Assembly: GCA_018340805.1 (NCBI GenBank)
Contig: JACMZG010001908.1
Location: 39,001,689-39,065,688 of the forward strand
Length of the DNA: 64,000 nt
Source of the DNA: Microvelia longipes
Taxonomy: Eukaryota > Arthropoda > Insecta > Hemiptera > Veliidae
Direction of reading: 5' to 3'
This document shows, piece after piece, positions 44,295-56,789 of the stretch. The notes beneath the pieces are model-generated. The model did no database searches. It had not been told where the DNA came from and worked only from the letters and a program-made list of their open reading frames with translations. The position numbers and the translations under genes were made by a program. How positions within the stretch are numbered: position 1 is the stretch's first letter; every line of letters begins with the position of its first letter.

Positions 44295-46965
44295 TAATTT
44301 AATTTTTGTGGCATTAATGCAGATTTTGTTTTGTTAAACAAATCCAGATAATAGTCTGAACTCTTAAGCGTTTAGTACACTTGGGAGTGAGTGAAGTAAA
44401 AAACACAAGTATCATATTCTAGTACAACACTAAAATTCAAACACACGCATCCCTGTCTATCAAAAGCACAAAAACTCATTTTTCACTCCTGTTTTCAAAA
44501 ATGTTTCTTTTCAATTTTTTTTGTCAAGAAATCCAGATATCTAATTTACTGCTAAGGAGGCGGTTTTTAACCCATTTTTTTCTAAAATGGTCTCGACCGA
44601 GTTTTTTTCGTGTCACTTGTTTTTGATTTTTTTTTTGTCGAGATCAATCTTTTTCTTACCTGAATGTGTCCACCCTCACGAAGAAGCAACTCAAATGACA
44701 TTTTTATCCCTTTGACCCCTAATATGTAAAAAATAGTCCTTAAAAAAGGCTAAAAGGATAAGAAAAGTAAAATAATCTAAGGACCCTACAGATCCCATGT
44801 TGAAGTAACCCTAAACTCCATATTATGCTCCAGATAGAAAAACAAGCTTGTTAACTACCTAACCTTTTTCTTAGAGTCTAAGAAACCCCCTTTTAACAGG
44901 TCTAACTCTATAAATCCCTTATAGCCTTAAAAATAAACATTATTTTATTATAAAGAGTTACATATGTTGAGTAACTAAATATATCCCTTTGAATGCGTTA
45001 CATATGGGTTTTAGTGCAATATAAGTATATATAATTATAAGTTGACTGTCATCTTGCGATTCACGACGATTTACTGGAAGGGGTAATTTTTGGATGTTGA
45101 CCAAAGAAGGGCGGGGGGACTTAATACACGTTTCGACTGATGTGTACAGTTGTAAAATATTAAATTGGACCCGGATTGAACTATACGTTTAGGTCTTCTT
45201 TCACAAGCTAGGCCAAGAAAGCTCCTACACTTTCGGCTTTTATTGGGAAGGTGTTCGAGCACAATCCTTCCAAAAGACTGGGTTCTTTATGATATATTTT
45301 AGACAAACTTGACTTAAGATATTTAGCATAAGGTATGCTAGTTCATCACATGAAAAAACCAATGTTCAACTTTTTACCTTTAGCTTTCTTAGCTCTATAA
45401 GCTTTTTGGAGAACCATTGACAAAGAACTCTGAGTTTGGCATTACCATTTTTTTTCTAGTTCTAATTTTTACAGAAATGGATTTTTTTTTATTAATCCCA
45501 ACTTAAAAAAGCAAGTTTAAGTATTTTTGATACTTATAACCTACCTTCAAGTCAGCTTAAAGCGTCACTATCCCTTACTAACAGACCAATCTTACAGAAC
45601 AAAGAAAGTGTCATAAGCGAGCAGTAACTATGATCATTTTTTGAATATTTTCTCCCTTTACATACATCTTTTAATTTCCATTCCAATGAAAATTAAGAGG
45701 TTTAATACTTATCATTGCACAGGATCATGAATGTAAAATGCCTAACATATATCACTATTCACCAGTGTTGCCTCACTGATATCAATTTGTAATATTGGAC
45801 ACACGTCCGTCTAATTTGGTATTCTATTTTCGAAGTCTGTGCCTGATTAGAGATAACGCTAGTTTTTAAAACCAAAAAAAAGCTTGATTGATTCGTTTTA
45901 GTTATTAGGAGGGTTGAAGATCCCTTTGCGACAACCAAAGTCTTTTTTAGACTTGTAGATAATGTCCTGCAATGTGTAAACAATCGCTTGTGGCTTCATA
46001 TGTGAGAAAATAAGAGATACTCGTATCAGTAAGGGCTTAAAAGAATCATAAGTCTCCCTTCACCACAAAGTAAACAACCCTTCTAATGTTTATATTTAAA
46101 TCGCATTAATTATCTGCACACCACCGAACCTCTGGCCGTCCCTTCTTGAGCCCTATTTACTTTATTCCCTTATGAATTCTCTAAAAACCTAATATCTTTT
46201 ATCTGCACTACGTCTGCACCAGAATCATGATATATGTATCTATTTCGCAGATTATTTTCGAGTCACGTGACTTTTTTAATTCTTTTTGAATATCAATAGA
46301 AGTACCAAATGCTATCACTAGGGATTAAAAAGTTTGACATTATTATAACAAATAATTTATAACTTTATTTTATGGTTAGAGGTTACTTGCTACATCTCGA
46401 CGTGTATTGGTCTTACTAAATCTATAAATTTACTATCAATATCTATAGTTAATAACAAATGTGTTTAGCTTTTGAGAAGATTAATATTTTATGAATCAAG
46501 ACATTTATAAAATATTCTACTCTAATAAGAGAACTAACAGCTTTGATATATCGGATTCTTATATTATAAAAAACTAATAAATCCATGACAGTACACACCT
46601 TAACAGTATATCATACATTTTAATTTAAAATTTGTTTAATTGTTTAATGACTATAAAACTTATTCACATGACGGTGGATAACCAACCATAAATGGATGCA
46701 ATTACTTGATAAGCAACATTAGTACTGGTTATATTACAGCAGTACTTACAAGAAGGCACCAAGCACTACTTGTGGGCACAACCGGTGAGCCCTGTCTGAA
46801 GCAGCCCATCCTACTACTAACAATTCCAATTTATTACAGTTCCTGTTCATACTACTGAACGGTACAATTCCAAGGTATGGCAAAATCGCCCGAAACACAC
46901 AAAATAACTGAAATAATTAATAAACAACATTTTAAGGCTAAAACACGGCTTCACTCAGCCAGATA
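44295..46965. other. no supported gene; possible micro-exon
   Basis: The open frames at 45071-45262 and 45759-45983 (minus) lack domains. At 46740-46784 a 45-base in-phase block lies between an ACAG acceptor-like and a GTGAGC donor-like site (see findings). Otherwise the stretch is AT-rich. Confidence 0.35.
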
Positions 46966-46971
46966 TATTAC

Positions 46972-47392
46972 TAGGGAGGTCCAGTAAGTTAAATTTTGAA
47001 AAATTATAAGGTTATAATATTATAACCTTAACTCACTCACAAACGAGGTTTCAATGTGGTAACACAGAGCCCCTGAGAGACCTACAAAGATTATTCAGGC
47101 TTCTCAATGTATTGAAATAGGCTGTGATAAAAATTACTAATATGCAATCGGTTATACCAGGCCGGTACAACGGAAAAAAATCTAATCATAGACCTGCTCT
47201 ATTTACAATATTCCTATATGTAAACCGCATTCAGCGGTTAAATATCTATTGTAACACACAGCTCACAAACATAAAAGCTTTAAATGGTAAATTTAGGAAG
47301 CGGCTAAAGGGCCAAAATACAAAGAATTTAAATTAAAAAATACATCATTATAAGGCTACGTCATAACAAGGAGGGCTTTTGGACCACTCTGT
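46972..47392. mobile_element. MITE with ACAG(A)GTGGTCC-type ends
   Basis: The left end ACTAGGGAGGTCCAGTAAGT and the right end (minus strand ACAGAGTGGTCCAAAAGCCC) resemble the termini of the copies at 10.1 and 11.3 kb. Left-end wording TTAAATTTTGAA is also shared with those. It contains a perfect 22-bp palindrome at 47008-47029 and the dispersed block shared with 17995-18130. The ORF at 47124-47336 lies inside it and has no recognised domain. Confidence 0.55.
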
Positions 47393-47559
47393 GTATTATC
47401 GTGTTTCTCTCTTCTTTTCCTCATTTTCTTTTCAGTTTAATTAAAGGCAGGATTCATATTTTGTTTCAGATTTATGAGGGGTAGAAACTGAGTTGAACAC
47501 ATCTTGAACTATATTAAGTAGGGCCCGTAAGTACGACATTATTCTACTTATATTTTTAT

Positions 47560-47652
47560 TTATTTATACAGAAGGTGAGTGGAAAAAGTATTAAACTCTA
47601 TACTATAAAGTTTAGTAAATTTAAAAGTATACGCTTTATAAAAGCGTAATAT

Positions 47653-47711
<59 letters not shown>

Positions 47712-48310
47712 ATATATAATATATTATAATATATATAAGCGTAAATAGTATATATTGTTTACATTAAAAATCCGGAACCGGGATCTCTACTGAATTATTA
47801 TTTAGGTGTTTTACCAATTTTTCTCTATGTTTGTGTGTGTGTTTGTTATCACTGTAGCTCACAGTGTATTTGCATGCTTGAGTGTTACAACTTGATACAA
47901 AAATATTTTTAAGACCTAGTTGTGCTGTCTGGAAAATATTTTTTTATTACGTCATTGTTGTCATGACTTAATGAATAATTTTAAAAAATCATAAAACCCG
48001 GAAAAATTAATTTTGAACATACTTAGTCCTATTTAAGCCCAACTAATCTGCTAAGTTTTTCCATCTCATTATTTAGCAATTTTTATTAAACAAACATGTA
48101 ATTACTTGGAATGCATGTATATATTTTTTATAAAATTGTTAAACATCAAAAAACCATCTAATTTGGTTAAATTTGGCATTAAACAAATAATTTTCATTTC
48201 AATACAGTGGTTTTTGGCAAATCACTATATAATGTTAAGCAATGAGTGACCGCTGGCAATGAAACAGATGTTTTTACTATATGAGAACGAGCGAAGCGAT
48301 TATATTCGTT
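47560..48310 (+). mobile_element. family A copy interrupted by (TA)n
   Basis: A diverged head (about 47562-47600) is separated by a (TA)n tract (about 47655-47740) from AAAAATCCGGAACCGGGATC, GTTATCACTGTAGCTCACAG and CTTGAGTGTTACAACTTGAT. The body continues through TTACGTCATTG. A short 5S-like piece at 48220-48256 ends AGTGACCGCTGG; the middle of the 5S segment is deleted. The tail GAGAACGAGCGAAGCGA follows at 48282-48300. Confidence 0.6.
47657..47740. repeat. (TA)n microsatellite
   Basis: A TA run with inverted flanks: AAGCGTAATATATTATAATA on the left and its near complement ending ATATAAGCG-type sequence on the right. It lies inside the family A copy. Confidence 0.9.
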
Positions 48311-48319
48311 TTTTTCTGC

Positions 48320-50670
48320 AATATAAATAATTGCTAATAAATTAGGTATAAAGATCGCATTTTTTGCAATATTATTAATAAAATAATTTATAGCCATTTA
48401 TGCCTACAACCACCTAAGATGGTTCCCGCTGGAATTCTCCTTGATATATCCTAAGGCTCTAAAGGGGGTAAAAATCAACCCTAAGAAATAAACCAAACGT
48501 TTTAATAGTAATAGTAAGTGTCGTTGACTATCAATTAATGTCAAATACAGACCGATATTGTAATTGAAGTATAATCAAACTATTTTCTTATCTATACACA
48601 ATTTCTTATTATAAAAATTATTACACTTTGATTTTACCATGTCATGCTACATGCAAAATTTATTTCGGTAAACTTTCTTTATTGATAAATATAATAGATT
48701 CTTAGGTTAAAAGGGGTCGCATTTATATTACCTTTTCTTTGTACAATAAAAAATAAAAGCTTAGATAAAGAAAGAAAAATCTGAACACAAGGAAAACTCA
48801 GAAGTTTAAGGTTGTATATAAATAAAACATTTAGAAGAAACTCAAGATTTAGAAGGAAGGATAGTGTGAAACAAGTCATTGCTTGCTGGCAGGGGTCAGC
48901 AATATGTCCGGCAAGCTCCGACACATTTACATACCTTGCTCTAGAAGAGTCACGATTTTAGCGAATTTCCTTTGAAAAAAATCACTAAAGAGATTTTGGT
49001 GTCCAGAATTACAGTGTTCCTTATCACGAAATTCAGGAAACAACAAAGTTCGATTAGAGGTTGTTTTCGATGTTTTATGGGGCGCGGATCAAATCAAACA
49101 GATCTAGATGAAGTTGATATGACCATTTTAAGTGACCAAAAAGTTGAAAAACCTTGGTAAGTTATCGAAAATTTAAAATACTATCGACAATGTCTTTAGT
49201 GACTTTGAGTTGAGTAAAACTAGTCAGGACTCAATATGAGCTCGTGAAGAACTCAAAGGTAGGGTTCTCAGGTTCGATCTTGGTAGCAGCGATAACTTTT
49301 TACTGTTAAATTTAAACTATACAAGTTTATCATTACAAAATAATTTTGGCGGCAATAAATTAATCGAGCATCATTCCTTTTAAATACATGCTTCAGTGCC
49401 CTATAATTCATTTTTTTTGCGAAAGTTTTTGGTTTTGTTTCATAGCGTGAAACATAAAAATTTTTAATTTACTTAATTTTTCCAGATTTTTCAAAGAAAA
49501 TGCACTCAAATTTCTAAAAAGTTAGCATAAATTGAGGTTTGAATGAGTGCAAATCATGCTTTGCAATGCCGACTTTGGAATGATGACCACATAGTTTTGT
49601 ATACCCTATGAAATAATGTACACATTTCCTTTGAGTAATCCGGAAAAATTAGTAACTAGTAGTAATGCTACTGCTCAGGTAATAAATCACAAATCGAAAA
49701 GCAAGAAATGTATTGCTGTGGAAGGAAGCATTTGTTTCTAAGGAAATTCACCTGGGTTGCGGAGAATACCCTCCCTTAAGAACAGGAAAGCAATACCCAA
49801 TATCCTTACATTTAACATAGGGTTTTCTTGAAATGACCCTTCGAAGGGACAAATACTTTTTGAGTAAAATAGAACTTTTATAAACATTTCCTGTCCCTTT
49901 GATTTTAAGTAGTTTTGAATAGAGTATGGATTTATAGGTTAAAGGATATGTTTTTGATTTATACCTCTCTCTATTTTCACATTTTTCCAAGATGTATTCT
50001 TTACAAGGCACTATCGGTCTGTTATTCCGGGGGAGTAAAACGCAGTGAGTAGTTCTAGATCCTGGAAAACTGTTCATAAATATCAGATTGTTAGATCTCT
50101 CAAAACCTCATAGAGCATTTTCGAATGGATTCTTTTACTATTTAAATTATGTCATTGACTTAAATAATGAAACTTTTGTTTCCATGTGTCTATATCTTTT
50201 CTTAGATAAGTTTCCAAAGACTTGGATGACAAAAGAATCTTGGCTGATAAAAGATTCTTATAAAACAAGCTTTTCTAGTATAATATTTAATTACCAAGAC
50301 TAAAATTTACTTAAAAGAGGCTCAGAAAATCAATATCATGCCAATTAAAACGCCTATTAGAGCATAATTGGTAGATTTTTTGAAACCAGTTTACCCTAAA
50401 TAAGTTCCCCTACTTAAATTAAGTTATTAATATATCATTTGATACTACCGAGTTTTTTAAAGCATGGATAGTTGACACAATGTAAGTTTCAGGAATAGTT
50501 GACACCTATAGGAAATGTTACATTTCCTAGGTGTCTCTCGCACAATTATATTGTGTTAAGTTATTAACTTTATAATTGTGACAGTGAACTAGAGTAGTTC
50601 AGGGTCAAGCTAAATTTATCTCCTTAAGTAAGAAATATAGATTTTATTCTGAGTAATGTATAAGATTTTG
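48320..50670. other. no supported gene; SINE-tail fragment at its start
   Basis: AACCACCTAAGATGGTTCCC at about 48411 matches the body of the tRNA-derived SINE at 24.3 kb. Downstream, frames at 48679-48924 (minus), 49748-50077 (minus) and 50088-50303 have no domain or splice context. A GGTTCGATCTT box-B-like word near 49272 stands alone. Confidence 0.35.
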
Positions 50671-50680
50671 ATACCTTATT

Positions 50681-50772
50681 ATTTAATAGATTCTGTTATG
50701 TATATGTCACATTATTTAATAGATTCTGTTATATGTGTCACTTTATTAATAGATTCTGTTATATGTACACCA
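50681..50772 (+). repeat. three tandem units of about 31 bp
   Basis: TTATTTAATAGATTCTGTTA followed by TATGT(CAC) occurs three times with small length differences, the third lacking two bases of TTTAAT. Confidence 0.85.
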
Positions 50773-50779
50773 CTTTCCT

Positions 50780-51725
50780 CCTGCACTGCGCATTGCCTCT
50801 ATGATATCAACTATGTACATCGTAGATAGTTATTATAAGTCGAAAATTATTAAAATCTACGAGAAAATTCCATAGACATTAAACTATACCATCCGTATAG
50901 ATTTAGCATACATTTTAAACAAATTTCTTAAATCTTATTATGTATTATATTAAATATTTTTATAGAAAAACATTTCAAACCCCAATAATATTTTTGTTGG
51001 CATAAAACATGTGAAAAAGAACAGGGAGTTTAATTTGAGAGGGAAAGATAGTGCTAGTAAGTGCTACCACCTGGTGTCAATCCACGAAAACTACATCTCT
51101 ATCTAGCCCTATAGTTATACATCTGCCTGATAAATTAACTAGTTTACCGATGTGGTTAAACAAAACCATGTTTTACACAGAATTTTCCCTAATTACAATT
51201 AACTGCGTTGACCAAAATTGTCTAATATGAGAAAACACGTGTTTCTAATTCATGTAGTTTAGTTAGCTGTTGTCATCATATTTACTTTTGACTTAAAATT
51301 TCTATACATATAATATTTCAAATGATTAAATTCATATTTTGTAATGTGAGAGAAAAGGAATAATTTTATCTCTTAGTTCATTAATTTCGTAAATTTTGTA
51401 AAAAATTATCCGGAGATATTTCTTTACAATAAATTATGATTAAAACAATTTCTTAAACATTTTTATATATTAATTTTTTGATACATTTTGATATTGTTCT
51501 TATAGATCATATCAAACCAATGTTTGCAAAAAAACTTTATTCATAACTATTAGGGTGCCAATATGTATTGATTCAGTATATAATTTAAAACATAATGCAA
51601 CAAAAAATAAACACATCCATTTGGTACTCATTAAAATGAATTATTATAGTGCATCTATTGTATAATATTTGAAGTTGTAAAAATATTAACAATAGAGAAA
51701 AAAATAAGAAGAAATGTCACAACTT
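50780..51725. other. AT-rich stretch with no recognised feature
   Basis: No exon, array or inverted repeat could be supported. Confidence 0.4.
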
Positions 51726-51732
51726 ATTAATT

Positions 51733-51795
51733 GGTATCTGTAGGGATGTCCCACAGGGGAACCATCTGGGCCCTGTTTTATTTGTATTATTTTTT
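51733..51795 (+). pseudogene. LINE reverse transcriptase fragment (GVPQG motif)
   Basis: The plus frame reads ICRDVPQGNHLGPVLFVLF, corresponding to the RT block SGVPQGSHLGPLLFVLFI. The next expected block (IND, then FADD) is missing; the frame continues as unrelated sequence. Only about 20 codons can be recognised, with G-to-D and S-to-N changes, so this is a scrap of a dead element. Confidence 0.6.
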
Positions 51796-51799
51796 ATCT

Positions 51800-54700
51800 T
51801 TTTTCTGATTGGTCCACATTCTTGCAGCAGCTGCAAACCAATGAGAAGGGGGTTAAAGAACCACAAATACTAGTGGATGGGATCCACAATACATTTTAAG
51901 ACTTATGTTGAATAGTTGTCAACATAATAATAAAATATGTAGAAGTGTGAACAGGAGGGTGAAGTATCCCTAATGGATAGCCTTGAGAATCCATATTTTC
52001 TTTTGTAAGGTCCAAAAACTCATTGTGGGTTGTAAGATTTGTTATTTTTAATACTACTTGGCATCGGTGTGAGAAATGTTTACTTTTCAGTTGTAATTAT
52101 TTCCCTCTCTTTTCTGCTACTTTGCTTATGTATATTGTTGGCAAATTTTAATATACTTTGTTATCGCTTAGCAGGTATCGATCAGTGTGATTAGTCAGTT
52201 GGTTGTAGTGCGATGAGTTATACTTTCATTTCAAGTGTAAAAATCGAGTTCTCTTTTGTCATTTTAAACCAAGAAATTAAAATAATTAGCATAGATTAAC
52301 CTAAAAAACTAGATTTGATCAAAAATATCAATTTTGTCGCAAGATTGTCTTGTTAATAACAAAAATAAATGAACATCTAAGCGATAAACAAGAAATTAAT
52401 CGATTCGCATTGATATTATTTAAATAAATTGTGGGTTTCAGAAACCATTTTCTGTCTTGTTGGGTAAATTTAGAACTGTGATCTACTGCAATTATAGGGC
52501 ATATTTTCTACCAATATTAGAAAACGTTTTACAGAGTGTTATCAAGGATTATATTTATATAAATATATATTTCATGTGTATATGAGTAGGAATATATGCT
52601 CTTTTGTATTATGTTTATACAATCATTGTTTTACAGTATTGCTTTCAGAAGTATCTGGGCGTATACAATTAAATTACATTGTGACTTGTAATTGTAATTA
52701 CCATTTAATGGTCATTACAGTTGAAAAAAATAGAAACACACTGAGTTAGGTTTCACAATGTATAACATGAAATGTGAAATCGCACTGCGATATAACTCTC
52801 ATATATCTTTACATGTCAAGATACAATTATGCATTAATACACAGAAATTAAAGAATTAGATAATAAACGATGATCAGCTACCAATAAGCTCTTGAAAGCT
52901 AATAAGCAATAAGCACGGAGAAGTTAAGGGCTATGGAATCTATAGCTGAAAAAATGCTGGAAAATTTAAAGCTGGAATCAAAGCTGCAGACGGCGATAAT
53001 ACTAAGCTCTTACCAACAACTAATACTATTTTTGGTAAACTACTGCAATAAACGATTTAATGCAGTTATAATGACTGCAAATATTTTCAACTTTTATCTA
53101 CAGGAATTAAAGTTAAGTATTCTTTAAAGATCAAGTACAAAGTAAGTATTACTTACAAGTGCAAGTCATGTCTGAATGCAACATTAGTAAGATAAGCCAG
53201 AAATTATTTAACTTTGTAATAATTCAGGAATCAAAGAAGCTTTTAATTTTTATCGCAATAATTTTACTTGTTGAGACGTCTGAACTTGTTCTCTTTTGGA
53301 GTTGAGTTTTTCGATGGATATTTCCAATTAAGAAGAAATATTTATATATTTGATTTGAAAATGCTTCTGTGGTGAGACTAAAAATGTTGTGGAAACGGTA
53401 GACATCATGATTGAATATAATAATAAATATACGAAGACAGCAGTCCTGAGAAATGATTTGGTTTATTCAAACATAACATTCTTTCATAGCGAATAATAAT
53501 TATACTTTGCTTAACGAATTTATAGTTTATTCGCGGCTATTTTGCTACACAGGCTCGTTTTGCGGGCTTGTTTTGATTGTCATAGCCCCTTTGAAGCCAC
53601 ATATTCTACCTCATATAGGCCAACTAGGATGGAGGTAGAAATATCTGTTCTAAATACCTCAACCCTTTAACACCATTGCCGCTTGGGATGGTTCAAATAC
53701 CGATTTATCTTGCTATCTGTCTTTACATAGGCCACCTTGTTTAAGTGCTATTTCAAGTTTAAAACCTTCATAACGTCTCCCTATAATCTCGTCTAACTTT
53801 TCCAAAGTTGGTTTTGAATTTGTGGATGCCAAACTACGAGAGTTTTTGTGCACCAAACATAAGAGAAGATATTATGCTCTTATAAAACTTTGATAAGATA
53901 TATTTATTTTTTGTATCAGATGGCCTAGTGGAATCAATCCCTCCACTCCCGTCATCCGTACAACTCGTAAAAATTATTTTCCCATGAAACTTTTCTAAAA
54001 TTGAGAAAGACTGCTTACTCAGTAGTAGTGCTCTAGTGCACCCATAAAGCATATCGGGTTCGCTTCCGATTTCTAATGAAAGTGAGTGCTAAAATATGAC
54101 ATTATGAAATAAAATTAATCCATCCTCAGGAAGCACTGTTAACATTAATTTTAAAAGATCATATTTACTGTAACAATTCTTTGAAACTTGTTAAACATTT
54201 TTGTAAAACTAATAATACAATATAAGTAATAAATTCTTCAATTTATAATTTCATACAAGAGTTTTGTCAAGGCTTAATAATCACGGATTTATTTTATTCC
54301 TAACTTAATGATAAACATTTAATGTCAAATCATTTTCTAAAATTAAAATTTATTAATTTGATGAACGAGTTTTGCTTTTACCCGGAATAAATTATTTACT
54401 GTAATTAAAATTCATGAGTCCGATTCAAATCGTATACCGTAATGATAAGTGAACTTTAATTATTTAATTAATTACGTTAATGAAGATCTGGCTCCTGTTT
54501 CTTTTGAAATTATTATATGCATGATTATTATATAAATTAAGAAACATAAAATTAATTAAGATTATGAGGGATTTCTTATAAGCTACTCATGTGCTTGTTT
54601 GTATTTTCCATGGGGTTCAGGTAATTTCTAAAAAAAATTAATTTTACGCTTTAAGAAAACATTCAAAGTACTAATCAGTACGATAAGTCTCTCTCCAGAA

Positions 54701-54930
54701 TGTATTATGACCCTTCGTACTGATTATAATTCGCTCCACCTGTGCTTACACGCTAAAGTGCTAACGAACTAAAGTACCATATTAATAGTAAGATTGGGCC
54801 CTAAAGAAGAATAATAACTACTTCTAACAATAACTTCTACTAATTTCTATATTTTGCCCTCTATTTCAGGGCACAATTCGCGTAATTTACAACAATAAAT
54901 ACAAATATATTAGGAAAAGAAATTGAAAAA
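51800..54930. other. no supported gene
   Basis: Short frames at 52933-53127 and 53834-54052 (minus) have no domains. Around 51808-51850 an ATTGGTCC-type word and CCAATGAG form a weak inverted pair. The rest is AT-rich. Confidence 0.35.
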
Positions 54931-54932
54931 CG

Positions 54933-54937
<5 letters not shown>

Positions 54938-55006
<69 letters not shown>
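54938..55006. repeat. (TA)n microsatellite
   Basis: A TA tract with a central TTATTATATTA break. Confidence 0.95.
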
Positions 55007-55009
<3 letters not shown>

Positions 55010-55205
55010 ACACGGAACCATATTTACAATTTGAATTATTGCTAAAATGCTTTTATGAAAGTCTACTAAACTAATCATTTTGATAACAATTTAGTTCACT
55101 AGCTGTGGGAATTATGAATTGTTGCCCTTCTGGGGGTCGACAGTCATTGACAGTGTAAATAAAGGAGACTTCTGCGATTTCTATTGGTTACATTCGCACC
55201 AACCA

Positions 55206-55512
55206 GACTGAGAGCCCAATATGTGCAATATGTGATGACAATGAGGAAGAAACAGCCTATCACTATTTGGCAACGTGTGAAGGGTTTGGAAGGCTCAGGT
55301 TTCAAATATTTGGAACTGGTACGCTTCTCGAAGAGGAAATGGAGTCTCTAAGATGGCAGGACATTCTTACTTTCATCCATCGCAGCAGGAGGTTCGACGA
55401 GGAGAAAGTAGTGGAAGTACAGTGATAGGTGGTTGACTTCGGGGTTGGTGAAAAGGACCCAATGGTGTGGTCTACTCACCAGGCTTGACCTCCCCACTCT
55501 TACTACTACTAC
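55206..55512 (+). mobile_element. 5'-truncated LINE 3' end with target-site duplication
   Basis: The fragment encodes the C-terminal end of a non-LTR retrotransposon polyprotein: TESPICAICDDNEEETAYHY followed by LATCEGFGRLRFQIFG, to a TGA at 55423-55425. The cysteine/histidine pattern CxxCx9Hx4C and the following FG are typical of the C-terminus of LINEs such as R1, LOA and related clades. A short 3' UTR ends in a TACTACTACTAC tail. The fragment is flanked exactly by TTCGCACCAACCA at 55193-55205 and 55513-55525, a 13-bp target-site duplication. It is therefore a dead-on-arrival insertion. Confidence 0.88.
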
Positions 55513-55529
55513 TTCGCACCAACCAAGTC

Positions 55530-56230
55530 AATATTGCTGACATTGTTAATTTAACCAACTGACTGCATTCCAACTTCTTCTCTTAGAACGAAGTTCTAGA
55601 TAAGATTTGAACTCAAACTAAAAGAAATGAGCTAAGAAAGATAATTGTCTATAATGGTAATATAAATAATAGAAAAACAAGGAATAGATAAAACAAATCG
55701 GTTTGAAACATGCCCTAAAATGAAATGTTGTTTAATACAAACTATATCAGTTGAAAATATGTTTCAAAACACAGTCATATCTTGTTTCTTTTTAGTGCTC
55801 TTTTCTCTCTCGCCGACAGTAAAACCATTTTAAAATATTTTATTTCTTAACGTGGGTTTTCTTTTTTGGTGTTATCAATAAAATTAATGATTCTGATGAG
55901 AATGGATGAAAGAAGTTTCTAAAATTTTAGTTGAATGAAAACGGGTTTAATAACTTTGTTTTTGGGAGCTGATAACAGTTTTGTTTTATTAAGTTGAAAA
56001 ACGAGTATTTTTAATAAAAAATTAGTTTAATTTTATTAAAATTAACTGATACTTGATTTCATTCTTGTTTTATAAATGTATTTTTTTGGCTTTTGGAAAT
56101 TTCATTCATTTGTTTTTTAACTCTTTTCCAGAACGAAAGGTATAATAGTCTCCTAACTGTGTATCGAATTTTTAAGTCTTTTTTATGAATTAACGTTTCT
56201 GTACAAAACATCTTTCCCTTGATTGAATAC
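55530..56230. other. AT-rich stretch with no recognised feature
   Basis: No exon or repeat is supported here. Confidence 0.4.
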
Positions 56231-56234
56231 CATC

Positions 56235-56785
56235 ACTGATTTTTACTTCCCCTTATTTATACTGTAGGTATATAAGAAAAGTATTATGTGTGCAAAAACA
56301 TCCTAAACCGGGATGTCACCGGAGTTATCCGTTTCAGGTGTTTTTAAGGCCTCTTATAAGTGGTTTTGAATGTGTGAAGTTGTCTGAATGTGTGTGTGCG
56401 CGTGATATCATCGTAGCTCTCAGAGTATTTATGCTAGAGAGTTGAAATTTCGCACCAAATCAATCTATATTTTTATGACGTTAATAACCCGCAATAATGA
56501 CTCAGGAAACAATTCAAAAAATTAAGTGCGGAAAAATTATGTGATCGGATAGAGATTTGGCATGCATTTAGCTATGTATAAGACTACCATATCTGTCAAG
56601 TTTCTCATTATGAACTTTAGCTCAATTTTTAATATATGTCATGTGTACGTTTTTAAAATAATTGTGAAAAACGAGTCCTGTATAGACAGAAGACGAGCGA
56701 AGTGAGTCCGAAGCAGAAATAATAAGCGTAGCGAATCCGATGTGATGAGAAAAAGGTTCCAAGGTACCCCGTTCCCGATTTTTCA
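56235..56785 (+). mobile_element. family A copy, compact, without 5S block
   Basis: Nearly continuous: CTTATTTATACTGTAGGTAT, CCGGGATGTCACCGGAG, CAGGTGTTTTTAAGGCCTCT, ATCATCGTAGCTCTCAGAGT and GACGTTAATAACCCGCAATA, then GGCATGCATTTAGCTATGT. The tail follows, with GACGAGCGAAGTGAGTCC, CGTAGCGAATCCGATGTGAT and a GGTACCCC end. It lacks both the 5S-like block and the insertions found at 12.9-14.3 kb, so it serves as the internal reference for them. Confidence 0.75.
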
Positions 56786-56789
56786 TCTT

